Origin: Chrysaora quinquecirrha
Taxonomy: Eukaryota; Cnidaria; Scyphozoa; Semaeostomeae; Pelagiidae
NCBI GenBank assembly: GCA_014526335.1
Contig: JACTAT010000059.1
Span: forward strand, 1,350,271-1,414,270
DNA: 64,000 bases
Reading direction: 5' to 3'
Positions 41,121-56,100 of this stretch are shown in pieces. Numbering within the stretch: position 1 is the first letter of the stretch; every line of letters starts with the position of its first letter. Under the pieces are notes generated by a model that had not been told where the DNA came from, did not search any database, and saw only the letters and a program-made list of their open reading frames with translations. The translations under genes and the position numbers were made by a program.

Positions 41121-44100
41121 ATGTTGCAAGCAGTAAATTATGCCTCAAAGAAGCACAAAAAGCCAGATAAGAATTTCACATATGGTACTGCAGGATTTCG
41201 CCAACAGTAAGTTGAATTTGAACTCAATTTTTCGTGTACATCGCGCAGACATGCAATTCCTTAATTGCTAGGCCTATAAATAAATTCAAATTAGGCCCTT
41301 CTTGTTTCAAGGCAAGAAGGCCTACCCTAGATATCATTCATAGATAATAACTTTTTGTCATATCTTTTGTTTTAGTGCAAGTGAATTGGATTCAGTTGTC
41401 TTTAGAGCTGGTCTCCTAGCCGTTCTTAGATCAAAGGCAAAGAGTGGAAGTAAGAATCCTTTATCGCTGATAATTTTGATGCTGCTTGTTAGTTCACCGT
41501 TTACCTACTATGGTTGTCTGTAAAGGTACAATGCAAGTAAGTGGATGCGATGGCATGAGTTGACAAAAGAAGCATTATGGAATTATCATTAGGAAAATTT
41601 TCATCAGATAATATTTTGCAAATTAGTCTTAATGAGAAAACTGAACTCTGTTTGCTCAGTGCCACTCCTACTGCCTATTATTATGCCTAGCTACACATTA
41701 CCCTATTGTTACAAGTGCAATTTTCATCTGCAACTTGTGTTGCAATGCTGCAGTGAAACAAAGCACTGCCCCTTCGCCTTTGGTAGCATGCCATTTATGC
41801 AAGACAATAATTTTTCCTCTTGCAATGATTCAAGAAGTAGAGGATAAGTCACCGAATAATGATTGGTTAATTCAATTGCTATTCTGTTCTGAGATTCCGT
41901 TACTTTTTGCAATTATTGGAAGCATTTTAAGGGACATTGCACCTGTTCCTTGCAGTTTTTGAAAATTTTACCGTTACCTGAACCAGTACCACATCAGTTT
42001 TGCAGCCTGAATCATTGCAAGTTGCAAAAATTTTGCCATGTGCAACACACTCATTTATGCTTCTTGCAATCTCCTTAATGACATTGCAATGCAAGTTGCA
42101 GAGAAAATTACACTTGTTGCATAAGATGTTGATTTATCAGATTTCTACATCTATATTGTTTTAGAAACAATTGGAGTGATGATTACAGCATCTCATAACC
42201 CTGTTCAGGTGTGTTAAAAATACCTTAACAATAAGTGGATGGATGAATCTTTTTTGTATTGTTATTAATACCTTGAAAAAGATAACCATTAAGAAAAATG
42301 TTATCTCCTCATTTTTTAGGATAATGGAGTTAAACTTATTGATCCAACGGGTGACATGCTTGAAGAGTCTTGGGAACATTATGCTACTGTTCTTGCTAAT
42401 TCAGAGTAAGCAAGTCTTTTACCTTAAGAATTACCTAGTGAAGGTGAAGGTGAAATGGTGTTTTAGCACCAGTCACTAGGATACCAGTAGTAGGTTAATT
42501 AATCGAGACCTTGACCCTGGCCGTAACGCTACCGTGGCTGGGCTCGAACCCTGATCACACTGAGTTTCTGACACCACGAGTCAGCATCAGCTGGATTACA
42601 CCACAATGCCACAGCACCTTCTCATTGCCTTGTGTATTACAAAGAAGGCAGAATTATCTTGGGACATGCCAAAAGCATTTTTCTGACTTTACTTGCTTTT
42701 TGTCCTGTTTCTGGCATTTATACTTTGAGGTATGTCTTAGAAGAAAACTTAACAAATCTACCCTTTGCTGCAAGAATTGTTGGTTGCTCGGAAAAAGTAA
42801 ATTTTAATACGTTTTTACAGGGATGCAACCTTGTGCAAGTCTTTGGAAGATATTATATCAAGCTGTCATATTGATATGAATGTGGATGCAAATGTTGCAG
42901 TTGCAAGAGACACGAGGTAAAAATTATCCAATCCATCTTGTATGAAGCATGATGCACTGATTGTTCATTATAATTGCAAGAATGGCATTAAATTCCAGAA
43001 GACTTTAATGCAAACTCTTTGAACCCAAGGTCATGGGTAAAGTAAGTTAGGCACACACACACTTTCTGCCTTTGCAAGGTATGGTCTTCTGTGATGATAA
43101 TATGAGCAACCCAAGGCTAATCTAAGCAGTGTGGCCCTAGTCCTTCCTCTGGATGTGACCACAACTCATGATTCCTTTTACCTGGAATTACATGGAACTG
43201 TCAATGCTCTTCACTCTTTGTGGTATGTTCGACCTTGGTGGAAATCAAACCGACATATCATAGATTGCAAGTCCCACTTGCTCACCACTTGGTCATTCTG
43301 ACCACAATTTAACTGTGCAACTACCTTTGCCAACTTGTAAGAAAAGGGCTTGAAAAGTTTCTCAATAAGAGGAAGCTTTCTTGAGGCTTATTTAGAGGAC
43401 TAAGTAATGAGCCCCATGAAGCAAGGTAGTTCACAGAATGAAGTTGCCAAAAAGTGGATGTGGCATTTATGATTTGCCATATAGAATAAAGAATTTTGCC
43501 TTAATTGCAAGTGCAGGTGAAGGGGAAGTGGTTTATTAAGCACCAGTCATTGCAATCTCACAATTAGGTAAACAATTGAGATTTCTACTCTGGCAGTCAT
43601 AGTAATGAACTGACACCACAGGCTAGCTAGATTAGACCTCTATGCTACTCTTGATATCTTGTCTGATTTGCTATCATTGCTATCTCTGCAGACCAAGTGG
43701 GGAAGCATTAGTTCAAGCTCTCAAAGATGGCATAAATTCAATGAATGGAAACTGCAAGGATTTTGGTATGTTATTCTTGAATGCATTTATCTTCCAAAGC
43801 TGAGAATCTTCTCTTCTGAAAGTCTTCAAGGCCAATGGTTTCTGAAGTCATTCTTGCCTTTCTCATTGATTTTATATTGTGGAAAAACTTTGTTTTATAA
43901 CTCAAAAGGATTCTAAGGTTCTCTTTCTTATGGCAAGAAGACGGAGATAAGACAACAGATTTTAAGACTGACAAGGCAAGACAGGAACACAGTGATGCAA
44001 GAAACCATAGACAACAATAGGATTTGTTAATTTATAACTAATATTTCACCATGCTTCCATAAAGCCACTAGTTACAATACAGTTGAAAAGCATTTATTTG

Positions 44101-47100
44101 CAGAGGCTGTTTGCCAGTTTTGAATTCAAATGACACTTACTACTGGTAATGTTCTGTTACTCTGCATAATGGAATTTATTCTCACTGCAGAATAACAGTG
44201 GTTTATTATAGACTATCCAGTCCTCTTGCGTGTGCTACTTATATGTCCCTGGATTCGCATGAAGCTTAGTTCTTCCAAGGATCAAATCATTGATTGAAAT
44301 TTTGATGAATCACAAATTGATCAATGTAATCAATGGCATTAAGCCTTGATTTCTTGAAATCTATATTGAGATTCGGCATGATTTTATACGCTATTTTCTC
44401 ACGGAAAAATAATCAAGAGATATCGAAAAGACCCTAGATTAGACGCGATCATAACTGATTAACAACAGGCATCTTTTAAGTGATTGTGTTGCCCTTATTA
44501 AAAAGACAAAGCCTTATACCCTTTCCTCGTTACAGGCATGCTTACCACACCTCAGCTGCATTTTATTGTCCGCTGTCTGAATTCAAGTGAACAATGTGGC
44601 AATCCGTCAGAAGAAGGATACTATAAAAAGCTTTCAATCTCTTTTAATAATCTAATAAGTAAGGTAAGTCGAACACGTATATCTGTTGGGGTTTTCTGCA
44701 TGGCAAGGTGTTAAATTACATTTTACGACTGTGTACGTCTTCAGGCACTTGTCAAACGATCAAACATTGTTTGTCAAACAATTGCTTGTCAAGCAGAATA
44801 TTTCACTGTTTGGCAACGTAACAAAACATTCTTTTGTTTCTATCAAACAATAAGTGTTTTTGGAATTTTTCAAAACATTCCGCACCAACATTACACAAGT
44901 TCAGCCATTCGACTCTGCAGTCAAACTTGCAGAAATGGCTAAATTACTTTGTAATGTTTTAAACCGCGGTTTAAGCATGGCAATTTCAATTCATATTAAT
45001 TGAGAACCTATTACAGTCGTTATCGTTTTGACATTTCAAGAGGGACTGAGGAATTTTATATGGTCACTGGGGGCCTTTGAGACTAAACATCCCCTAAGGA
45101 CAATTTTTTCAGACAATTTACAAAATTTGAACAAAAATGTCGCCCTTTAAAAAGTTCATTTTTGCTTTATTTCATCCCTACTTTTAACGTCAGAAATTTC
45201 ATCCTTTGCTCCCCCCTAACTGATTCGAATGACTTGCATTCAGTATGGGTATGCGTATATTTCGATGAGATCATTTTCTATTTAATTGTTTTATGCATAC
45301 ATTGTTATGAAATTCCTTCCTTTTTCATTTATGTAGTGTAAAGACTCGTCATTTGGGACACTGAAAATTGATGGAGCCAACGGCATTGGTGCTCCTAAAA
45401 TCAAACAAATGCTGAAATTTATAAAATTTAACGATTTTATCACTGTATGCAATGATGGAAGTTCTGGTGTATTGAATGAAAAAGTGAGTAACATTTCTGA
45501 ATACATTAATATTGAATGAAATGCAATATCAACACGCATATAGGACCACAACTAATTTTTCTAGAAAGACTTTCGAAAATTGATTCAAAGAATGTAACTA
45601 TGGATCTGAAGCATCTATCAGATCAAAGCCCTATGGAGATCTAAGTGTCCATTTGCTTTACAAACAGTTTTTGGCCGTTTGGCCACATCGCAAAAACATG
45701 TTAGATGAGCAATGTTGTGTGATGTGGCTAAACGATTAAACATTTTTTTGGACAAGCGAATTTCAGATATTTGACCAACAATGTTTGATCATTTGTCCAG
45801 ATCCAAAAAATCCAATCGATCTGATTGGTGGAAAATTAACCTTATTTATATTAGACTGGTGTCAACTGTCCGTTTGAGTATCCGTTTGAGGCAGTATCAG
45901 TGTAGGAAGTATCAGTGTCGAAGTGAAGCTTTTTATATGCGGGTTTTTAATGTTCGCATTTCTCACATTACATTAATTGAATCTTTCTTCAAAACTAAGT
46001 AAAACTTATCTATTCTTCCATTAGTGTGGTGCAGATTATGTTAAAGTTCAGCAAAAGCTCCAGAAGGTAACTAAACTAATACTCCTTGTATAAAATAGTT
46101 ATTTTGATTGTTAAACTTTGTTTATCCAAGTATCCTTGGCTAGACAAGCTCGTCCTGTCCCACTGAAATGCTAGTACGTGATGCGTGCAGGTATGCAGAA
46201 ACCAAGTGAAATCACTGCAAAATTCTGTTTAGTAAGACCTTATAAAAATCATTTCTTTCCATTTTAGGGTTTGTTTATGAGGACTCTGACAGATGTGTTT
46301 CCTTTGACGGTGATGCTGACAGAATAGTTTATTTCTATAAAGATGAAGGTAATCATTTTGCATCTTCAAAATTCGTTTGCGATCACTATTGCTCTTATTT
46401 TACTGTTGCTGTATATCTGGTGGAGCAGGCTACATTTAAAGCTTTGAGTAATAGATATAACACCTATTTGGTTGGGACTAATTATGTTTTTGGTATATTT
46501 GGTATTTTGGAATTTGTATTTGTTTGAGATAATTTTGAACACGGTAGATTTTGCAGGCAAAGAAAGCCCTTCTAAACCCTCTTTTCTAATTGGCAAATGG
46601 TTCAGTCGACTTCGAAGAAATTCCTATTTGAATTCGCTGTCAAATTGGCATGAAATCTTCCAACAGTACTACTTTCTACACTGAAGTCTAGACAATTTGA
46701 GTTCAAATTACCGCCCTCGGTGCTTATTTTCAAAATTGTATTGTAAGGATGGGGGATTGTTGTTGTGACGCTTAAAGTCGATGGGTGATTTATAGATAAA
46801 ACACGGCAAATAGCAGATTGGTACTTGTGGAGCTAATGTTGTTGTGGGCTGTATGAACGATTATTGCTAATTTACCATTCTCGGGGCAAAACTGAATGAT
46901 CTCACATCACTTACTATTCTCTGCTGTACTTTTTCCATAGAATACCTTATTATTTATGAAGGGCTTATTGCTGCCTTTTTTTGGTAACTGTTGAACAGAG
47001 GAAGATGCAGTTGCTTCTGCTCCATAGTTGCTTAAATCAAATGTCTACGAACAGGCTTTGTATATTTGTAACGGTGACAACTTTATCACTGTCAAACAAT

Positions 47101-50100
47101 CGCGTCTTAGACTATATTGCATTGATCTTCAAACCCTTTCTTGACATGTTGGTTTTTGTTACTTTTAGATGGTGCTTTCCAGCTTCTAGATGGGGATAAA
47201 ATAGCAACGTTGGTAAGATGATTTCTGTATATATTGTGTTATGTGTGTAAAGCTTCGCTTAAATTTATCGTTAATTGTTTAAATAAAGGTAATCGTAAAG
47301 TTATCAACTTTTGCCTGCTACTAAAGCTTACTCCTTGGTAACAGTGGAAGAGAGGGAAGATGAAATAGTTTCTTCTCCTCAGTTTGTAAAGTCAAATCTG
47401 TAAACAGGGATTCGTTGCCAGTTCATTAGCAATCTAAGCAAAGTGGAACATTGTTTTATGGTTTTACTTGCAGATCGCTGCTTACCTGAAAGAAAAGCTG
47501 GATATTGCAAATATTGAGCTTAATAAAGGATTAGGTAATTCCTTTCTTTATCCAATCGAGATATTAGAAATAAAAAGCATGTGATACAACTTAATCATTT
47601 TTAGCTAATCGTTTTTATGTAAACTATACTTTCAAGTTAAAAAAATGCTTCTGGTTTAATATTTTATACCATTTGTTATACCCTTTGCCCTAGTGAGCAT
47701 ACTTAGCCATCACCTTTTCATTTATACATTGACTTACCTAATATTTAATTCAAAATTTCTTTCAGGCGTAATACAGACTGCATATGCAAATGGAAGCTCA
47801 ACAGAATACCTTACCAAATCTATGGTTAGTTTTATCTCTTCACTTATTCGAATTCGCAACTCTCTAGTGCTTGTTATTTCACTCACTCTAATTACTATTG
47901 AACCAGGAGTACATATAATCTAACTACATCTTCTAAAACCCTTGTCGATATAGACAAAGCTTCTTACCTTAAAGCCCATCTTTAAATAATGAGTTATCAA
48001 GCCCTTACATTCATGTTTCGACCCCTTTTTTCAAGCTATTTGTGTTACCCATGTTTTTGCAATAGCCCAAAACCATGAATTTTTATTTGGCCTATGGTGC
48101 ACATAATGGTTGACTTCATACCATCTTCTAGCCTTCACCATATCAAATGAATGGAAATAATTTTATTCATCAAGTACACTTTTCAGCTAATGAGATTTGA
48201 CTTGACATGTATTAAATGTTTGTCACATATGCGCTGAAGTTAAAGAATATTAAGATTTGTGTGGTGAAGAAGGAAGGGTATTGTTGTCCATGTAAACAGA
48301 CTCTAAAGGACAGCATGCCATACGTTAGAGGCCTAGTTGGCCTGGACATCGTTTATGTATATAATCACAAAACCCAAGACGGGCATAACACATTGCCACA
48401 ACTTGGGCAAGACAAGCAAAGCATGCATGCGAACAGATAGGAAACTATACGTGTTTGTCTTTCTCGCTATTTTGATTGGCCATTAATTTCCAGTAAAGCT
48501 TCATATACTTGTTTCAAAATTACCTTAAATCTTAATGATCTGTTTTAGAAAGTTCCAGTTACTTGTACAAAGACCGGGGTAAAGCATCTGCATCATCGAG
48601 CAAAGGATTTTGACATTGGTGTCTACTTTGAGGCAAATGGGCATGGTACAGTGAGTATTTTTTTTGAATTCATAGATAATTGATGATATAGCGTAATGAA
48701 AGCAGGCAGCAGCAAAGTATTTAGATATCTTAAAAAACTGCAAAACTTAAACTTGACTTTCATTCGTTGTAGTCTTTGCAAACAGCAACTATTTCCTTTG
48801 AGAAATCACATTGAAATTGGCCAATAAGAGATCAGTATTCTGAAATACACCCGATGTATGTACTGCTCTCTGATTGGAGAAGCCAAAATGGGGAATGAAA
48901 CCAAAACGTATTGAGCTGGTGTAAAACCTATCTTTACAAGTATTTCTTTTGACATTTTGAGGCTCCATATTGTTGGGACTTTTGTCTTGTGGAACATCCT
49001 TCTGTAAGTCGTGTAAGCAGTACAGTCCAAGTTTTGAGACCTGAATTTCACGATTCCTGCTCTGAAGAAATAGCAATTAGGTTGTGGTAGTTGTAATGGG
49101 CTGTTTTTGCTGTTTGTAAGAGTGGGATCAACTGTAATAAGTCTAAACATAAGCTATAGTCACGAAACCATGGACAGTGCTAAGGTATGGCTGCACCAGT
49201 ACTGAGACAGTTCTGTTACTTGTTCACGTTAATGGAATCCCTTTTTCTTGCTCTAGCATGGCAGAAAATAGTTTTGAAGTGGTTAATTGTCACAGAACTT
49301 ACACTGTCCTTTAAATTTGATTTCGTATTTTTCGTTTGAATTAGGTACTTTTTAGTGAAGAAGCTGAATTGAGGATAAAGGAAGCCGCCAATGACAAAAG
49401 GTATGAAATATAGCATCGTATCTATTTGCTACATGTTAAGAGTACTTTTGCCTGCTTATTTTACTTATTTAACTTGGTTCTTTTCTAGTGATGCAGTAAA
49501 GCAAAAAGAAGCAAAGACTCTATCAGATTTTCTTGATTTAACCAACCAGGTACCTAATGTTAAGATTGTAATAATCTCTAGTGTGCTTACCAAGTCATAT
49601 CCTTCAAAGCTGTTTGTTTAATGAGCTCTTTTCTCTGAACGTTATAGGAAATATAATATCGTAGTTTTGCCAGCGCTAGTCCCAAAGCAATGCTTCCCGT
49701 TTAATTGTCAGTGCATTTTATAGTGGAACTCCACCGATCTTTTAACCGACTTCATCAATTAAAAGAATAACTTTTCGGGCAACGGCGGACTAACAAGCTC
49801 CCCTCGGTATAAATGCTGCTCTAGACAAACTATGCAATTGGATTCTTTTTATACATGTCTTTTTACTTCAACAATTAAGGCTCTGTCAAGCCCTTGGGGT
49901 ATAAATCAAATTTTGGTGATTTTGAAGATGGCTTTGTAAGTCCTTGGCCAAACTATCAAACATTGTAGGTCAATCATTCGAAATTTCCTTGTTAAACATT
50001 TTGTCGAAAGAATATAGAGGTATGCTTATTAGAAAGGTTGGCTGGGAAGAGAGTAGGAACTTGAATCATAGAGAAAGTTGCTTAATGCAGAGGACGGCTT

Positions 50101-53100
50101 AGAAGAGAGAGGGGGCTTGATAGAGAGGGGTGCTTAATAGAGAAAGATGGCTTAACAGAAAAGGTCTTTCACTCCTTAATAGAGAAGGTGGCTTAATAGA
50201 GAGGGGCCATAGTGCTTTTACGGTACATAAAATATATCCTGCAATTAGCTAATGTGCACGCTTGTTTTTAGACTGTTGGTGACGCTATCTCTGACATGTT
50301 ACTTGTTGAAAGCATTCTGTACGAGAAGAAAGTAAGTAGCAAAATTTCACAAACTATTTTTCCCTGCTAAGTGCCTGTAGCAGTTGCTGAATATTGACAA
50401 GATTTTGAAACTTTATACGAAAACCTAACATTTTCTGTTGATTCTAAAATTTTAGTGGAAATGCTCTGACTGGAATAAATGCTACAAAGACCTTCCAAAC
50501 AGACAGAGCAAAGTTAAGGTATGCATACGATATTTATGAAGCTAAAATTAAGTAGATCAGCAAAGTAGATGTTCAGATCCATTGGAGCTACACTGGTTTT
50601 CCTCGATTTACGTTAGCTACGTTTCATTACGACCCAGGCTTTTGTTTATTTCTGTAGGTAAAAGACAGAACAGTGATCCAAACAACAGATGCAGAAAGAA
50701 GAGTGTCTTCTCCAATCGAACTTCAACATAAAATCGACAATCTCACGAAGGATATAAGCAAGGCCAGGTCATTTGTAAGGTATGTTGGTATATTGCTAGT
50801 TTCACAACAAGCAGAAAATAACACATTTCATTTGAACTCAATAGAACGACATATATAACCCCAAATCTCTTATATTTACAATTCCTAATTTATTTTTATT
50901 TTTAATTTCTTCAGTTTTGATATCTTGAACTACCCCAATTTTTTATTTTTTAATTGTATTTGGTATTTGATATACCCATTATATCTGTCTGTACTCTACT
51001 TTCCATAGGAGAGCTCCCCTGGCTTCTTTATTCTCACTGTTCTCATTATTCGTATTTTTCTCCATTTCCCTTCTTTTGCCGGGGGTCATGTCAGTTTTTT
51101 TGTATTATTGTGAAGCTTATCTTCACGGTTTTCATTCTTCTCGTCTACGCTTGCTTCCCGTCTTTTGCACATAACAGGCCGTGTCATCTTGGTATTCCCG
51201 TCTCCTTTTATTCGGGCTTGACTTAAATGTTGGTAAATTGCTTTTGTCGTCAATCTGTACGGTGCAAGCTGGAGATCTTCTCTTCTTGTTGCCTGTGAAC
51301 TCGTAGTCATCACTTGGCTTTACAGAGGCTTTTGTCTTATCAGAAGTACAGCCTTGAAGTTGTGTACAACAATCCAGGCTCAGTTCTGTATGATTATCTG
51401 TCTTGAGCTCTGGAAGTTGAACAACGACTGTCTTGTCACTGTTTTCTGGATTGAAACTAGATACACAAGCTTCTGTAACTTCACTGCTGCATTCTGCGAG
51501 TTTAATATCGACTGCAGCTTCAGACTGGATGACGACTTCGTCTATATCCATAGGCACTGGCGTTTCAAGCTCACAGCGAATGTTTGTATTGTGTAGCCAA
51601 ACATTTTGAGCTTGATTGTATCCAAAATCATTAGGACTTTGGATCTCGTAGCTTATATCCATCATAGAATCTTCAGCGTAGACTTCACTTGTGGATAGCA
51701 TCTCATTGTCAAAGAATCCGAATGGAAAGTTCTGTGGAACAGTTTGATACTGATACTGCACACAGTTTCCAACATTAAAGCCATACGCCTGAGACTCTAT
51801 TCTTTCTTCTGTAACACATATCTCCATCTCTTCTGCAAAACTCTCATTCATATCGTAACATAACCTCGTACTGAATTCAAGGTGGAAGGAGTCGACCTCC
51901 ATCATGCTGACGCAGGAATCATCAAGGCTCATGTTATTCAGAAATTCGCGGTTGGAGTCTTCAGAAGAAGGTGACAAACATCCACTGTCGGTTTTTATTC
52001 CTAAGAAAAAAATCAGAAAGGTTGAGTTACTTTTTATGGCGCATGTGAGGAAGAAATCATTGACAAGGCTTTGTCAAAACTACACCTAGAAAGGTCAGAA
52101 CAGGACAAATTCCACGAGTGGTAGTTTTCACGCCTCAGGCAAGTCTGATACAGATAGGTCCTCCATGAACTATCAAGCTATCAAACACTCTGGGCATTAG
52201 GCCATCCAATTCATTTTTCATGTAGATGGTTGCTGCTATTTCTTGAGTCTGCCGATGCTGTTTGCGAATAGTGGGACTTATGTAATGAGTCTAGGTCAGA
52301 ACCGTTTTGTGAGACTATTTGAATCAAAGAACTGTCAATTTCGATATTTTAGAATACGCTTGTGATAAGGCTCATTTGAAAGGAGATAACTGAAGTATCA
52401 AATAGTGCCATTCGCCGATACTAAATTGTAGACTGCACTGTGGGGGTTTTAGTTGTGGATGTCTGAAAATATTGGGATTTCGTTTGATGAGTACATCTAC
52501 TTACTATTATCAATGGACATGATAGAAATATGCAGCTCATCATCAGAATCATCTGTAAGGTCTGGAAACCAGCCGGAATCTTCTGATTCGCTTGGAGTTT
52601 TTCTAGAAGGCAATCGAGAATGATAACGATTATCATTTTCATCAAAATCATTTTTTTAATTATCAACATTATTTTTATCATCTCCATCTTCATCATCATC
52701 ATCATCATCATCATCATTATTATCAGTATCATCATCGTCATCATCGTCATCGTAATCATAATCACCTTCATCAAATGAGATGGGAATATTTTAATTGATA
52801 CATTACCTCTTTTCAGTTTCATTTGTTTCTGGACTCTCTTCATTTGAGTCTAAATCTGATTCAAACTCAGGCTCAGAGTCACTGAGATCCTCGTAAAGTT
52901 GATCATTTGCAATATGATTTGCTGCTGCGATGTTTTCAGCTGGTGGTTCATCATTCGGACCGGGCTGATTTGCATAGCTCAAAGGAGCACATGCTTCACT
53001 TTCTTTATCAGATTCATTTTCGATATCATTTAGGATTTCTTCTGATGAATCGGAGTCGTCTGACTCTACTTCCAATTGAGTAAGGATATCGCTGTAAGAA

Positions 53101-56100
53101 GAAAATAATACATATTATTATAATTCATATATTCGTTACTCGTGTGATATTGCCATACGTCTTGCACTAATTTTAAGGTGCTTTGGCCTATCAAGCATGC
53201 TTGTGGTCTCAGTAGATCAGTGATGTCGGGGAGCCCCAGCCACGGTAGCATCGCAACCAGGGCCAAGGTCTCGTTAGTTCCATGTACTATTTTGATCCCA
53301 GAGGCTGGCACCATGTACACCATTTCACCTTCACCCTTCACTAATGAGTTTGCTAAGAAACAAGAACTCTGAGCTGCCATTGGCCATGCACATTTATCAA
53401 TGCTGCATCAAGTCTGAGTACTTTGTTTGGAACTCTAGTGTGTCTTTTTCGTTGATTTGTAAAATATTAAGGTCACTGCATGATCATTTTATTTTTTTAG
53501 TGTTATCTTTTCCCGGGAAAAAAAAAATTTCTGGTTAACTTGATATTAAACGTTATAATTTGATTTTATTTTAATAAGCATTGCTTATGGAACACAAGCA
53601 AATTTATTTCTTAAAATTAATTTGTTTTCCACTTTTTGAATGTTTCGCTGCCCATCGGCAGCCTTGATCATGGAGCTAATCAATCGAAACATTGTCGCGT
53701 TCTATCCGTATCGCGTTCTTAGTACAAATGAATCTCTGGGAATATTCGAATTCTACCACTCCTCCTTAGCATTGAGTCTTTGCTTCTCCGCATAGAGTAT
53801 TGCAACAAATACGAATTGATCTAGCGTCATAGTTACCAATAGGAAATGCTAATGTTTGTCTTTCAATCTGTTTCTTGACAAATCTAGCAGACTTTCAGGT
53901 GTATATTTATTCTTAGGACCTATAACAGTAATAATTAAGAAATGAAATCAAACCTTAACTCAGCCATCGTTCCAAGCGGATCATCGGTATTGCAATCGGT
54001 GATATGCATTTCTATATTTCGGTAAATCGATTTCTCTTGCTTTTTTATTTTTCTTTGTAATTAGAAAATATTATCTGAGAAAATTTCAAAATTCCTGCAG
54101 TTATTAAGATAATACGTTGAATTTTGATTGTTACGTCATTTTGATTTCTTTTTTGGCTCTTTTGCTGATTGTGACGTTATGTTGATTACCTAACTTTCTT
54201 CTATTAATTGTGACGTCACGCTAAATGTTCGTGAGTGCGTGATTTTTTCTTGCTTGTTATTCTTTTATTACTGACACATTTTCTTATAAGAGCACCTTTA
54301 GTTTTGTCAAGCCTCGATATTCTTAAAAAATTTAAATGTTCAGGCCCATCGGAAGCGGGGGGCTGGGGTCCCTAATAAATCATTTGATTACAAATAAATC
54401 ATATTAAGATCATTTTTAATGTATGTTGGCAAATTGCTTTTTTCAGAACAAGCAGAAAAATGAAAATAATACATTTCATTTTAAGTGAATATCATAAATA
54501 ACCTCATATCTGTTATATTTACAATTCAGTACGAAATTGATAAAAACTAGTTACTATTTATTTATAATTTATTCGGTGTTAAGATCTTGGAGTGCCCCTA
54601 TTTTATACTTCTTATCATCTATGGTATTTGATATACCCATTATATATGTCTAAACTCTTTATTTCATAGAAGAGTTCCCCTGGTTTCTTTATTCTCACTG
54701 TTCTCATTATTCGTATTTCGCTCCATTTCCCCTCTTTTCCTTGGGGCACTTCAGTTTGTTTGTATTATTGTGAAGGTTATCTTCACGGTTCTCATTCTTC
54801 TCGTCTACGCTTGCTTCCCGTCTTTTGCACATAACAGGCTGTGTCATCTTGGTATTCCCGTCTCCTTTTATTCGGGCTTGACTTAAATGTTGGTAAATTG
54901 CTTTTGTCGTCAATCTGTACGGTGCAAGCTTGAGATTTTCTCTTCTTGTTGCCTGTTGATTCGTAGTCATCACTTGGCTTTACAGAGGCTTTTGTCTTAT
55001 CAGAAGTACAGCCTTGAAGTTGTGTACAACAATCCAGGCTCAGTTCTGTACGGTTTTCTGTCTTGAGCTCTGAAAGTTGAACAACGTTTGTTTTTGTACT
55101 GTTTTCTGGATTGAAGGTAGATACACAAGGTTCTGTAACTTCACTGCTGCATTCTGCGACTTTAATATCGACTGCAGCGTCAGGCTGAATGACGACTTCG
55201 TCTATATCCATAGGCACTGGCGTTTCAAGCTCACAGCGAATGTTTGTATTGTGTAGCCAAACATTTTGAGCTTGATTGTATCCAAAATCATTAGGACTTT
55301 GGATCTCGTAGCTTATATCCATCATAGAATCTTCAGCGTAGACTTCACTTGTGGATAGCATCTCATTATCAAAGAATCCGAATGCAAAGTTCTGTGGAAC
55401 AGTTTGATACTGATACTGCACACAGTTTCCAACATTAAAGCCATACGCCTGAGACTCTATTCTTTCTTCTGTAACACATATCTCCATCTCTTCTGCAAAA
55501 CTCTCATTCATATCATAACATAACCTCGTACTGAATTCAAGGTGGAAGGAGTCGACCTCCATCATGCTGACGAAGGAATCATCAAGGCTCATGTTATTCA
55601 GAAATTCGCGGTTGGAGTCTTCAGAAGAAGGTGATAAACATCCACTGTCGGTTTTTATTCCTAAGAGAAAATCAGAAAGGTTGAGTTACTTTTTATGGCG
55701 CATGTAAGGAAGAAATCATTAACAAGGCTTTGTCAAAACTACACCCAGGAAGGTCAGAACAAGACAAATTCCACGAGTGGTAGTTTTCAATTCTTAAGCA
55801 AGTCGGATACAGATAGGTCACCCATGAACTATCAAGCTATCAAACACTCTGGGCATTAGGCCATCCAATTCATTTTTCATGTAGATGGTTGCTGCTATTT
55901 CTTGAGTCTGCCGATGCTTTTTGCGAATAGTGGGACTTATGTAATGAGTCTAGGTCAGAACCGTTTTGTGAGACTATTTGAATCAAAGAACTCTCAATTC
56001 CGATATTTTAGAATACGCTTGCGATAAGGTTCATTTGAAAGAAGTAGCTGACGTATCATATAGTGCGACTCGATGATACAAAATTGTAGACTGCACTGTG

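Noticed and set aside
51086..51313. 75-residue basic open frame on the minus strand, also present in the second unit at 54707-54973
   Set aside because: Overlaps the last coding exon of each nested copy in another frame; its presence in both units only reflects their high identity.
52421..52843. Poly-Met/Ile open frame on the minus strand
   Set aside because: It reads through the ATC microsatellite in intron 2 of nested copy A, in a frame different from the supported exons.
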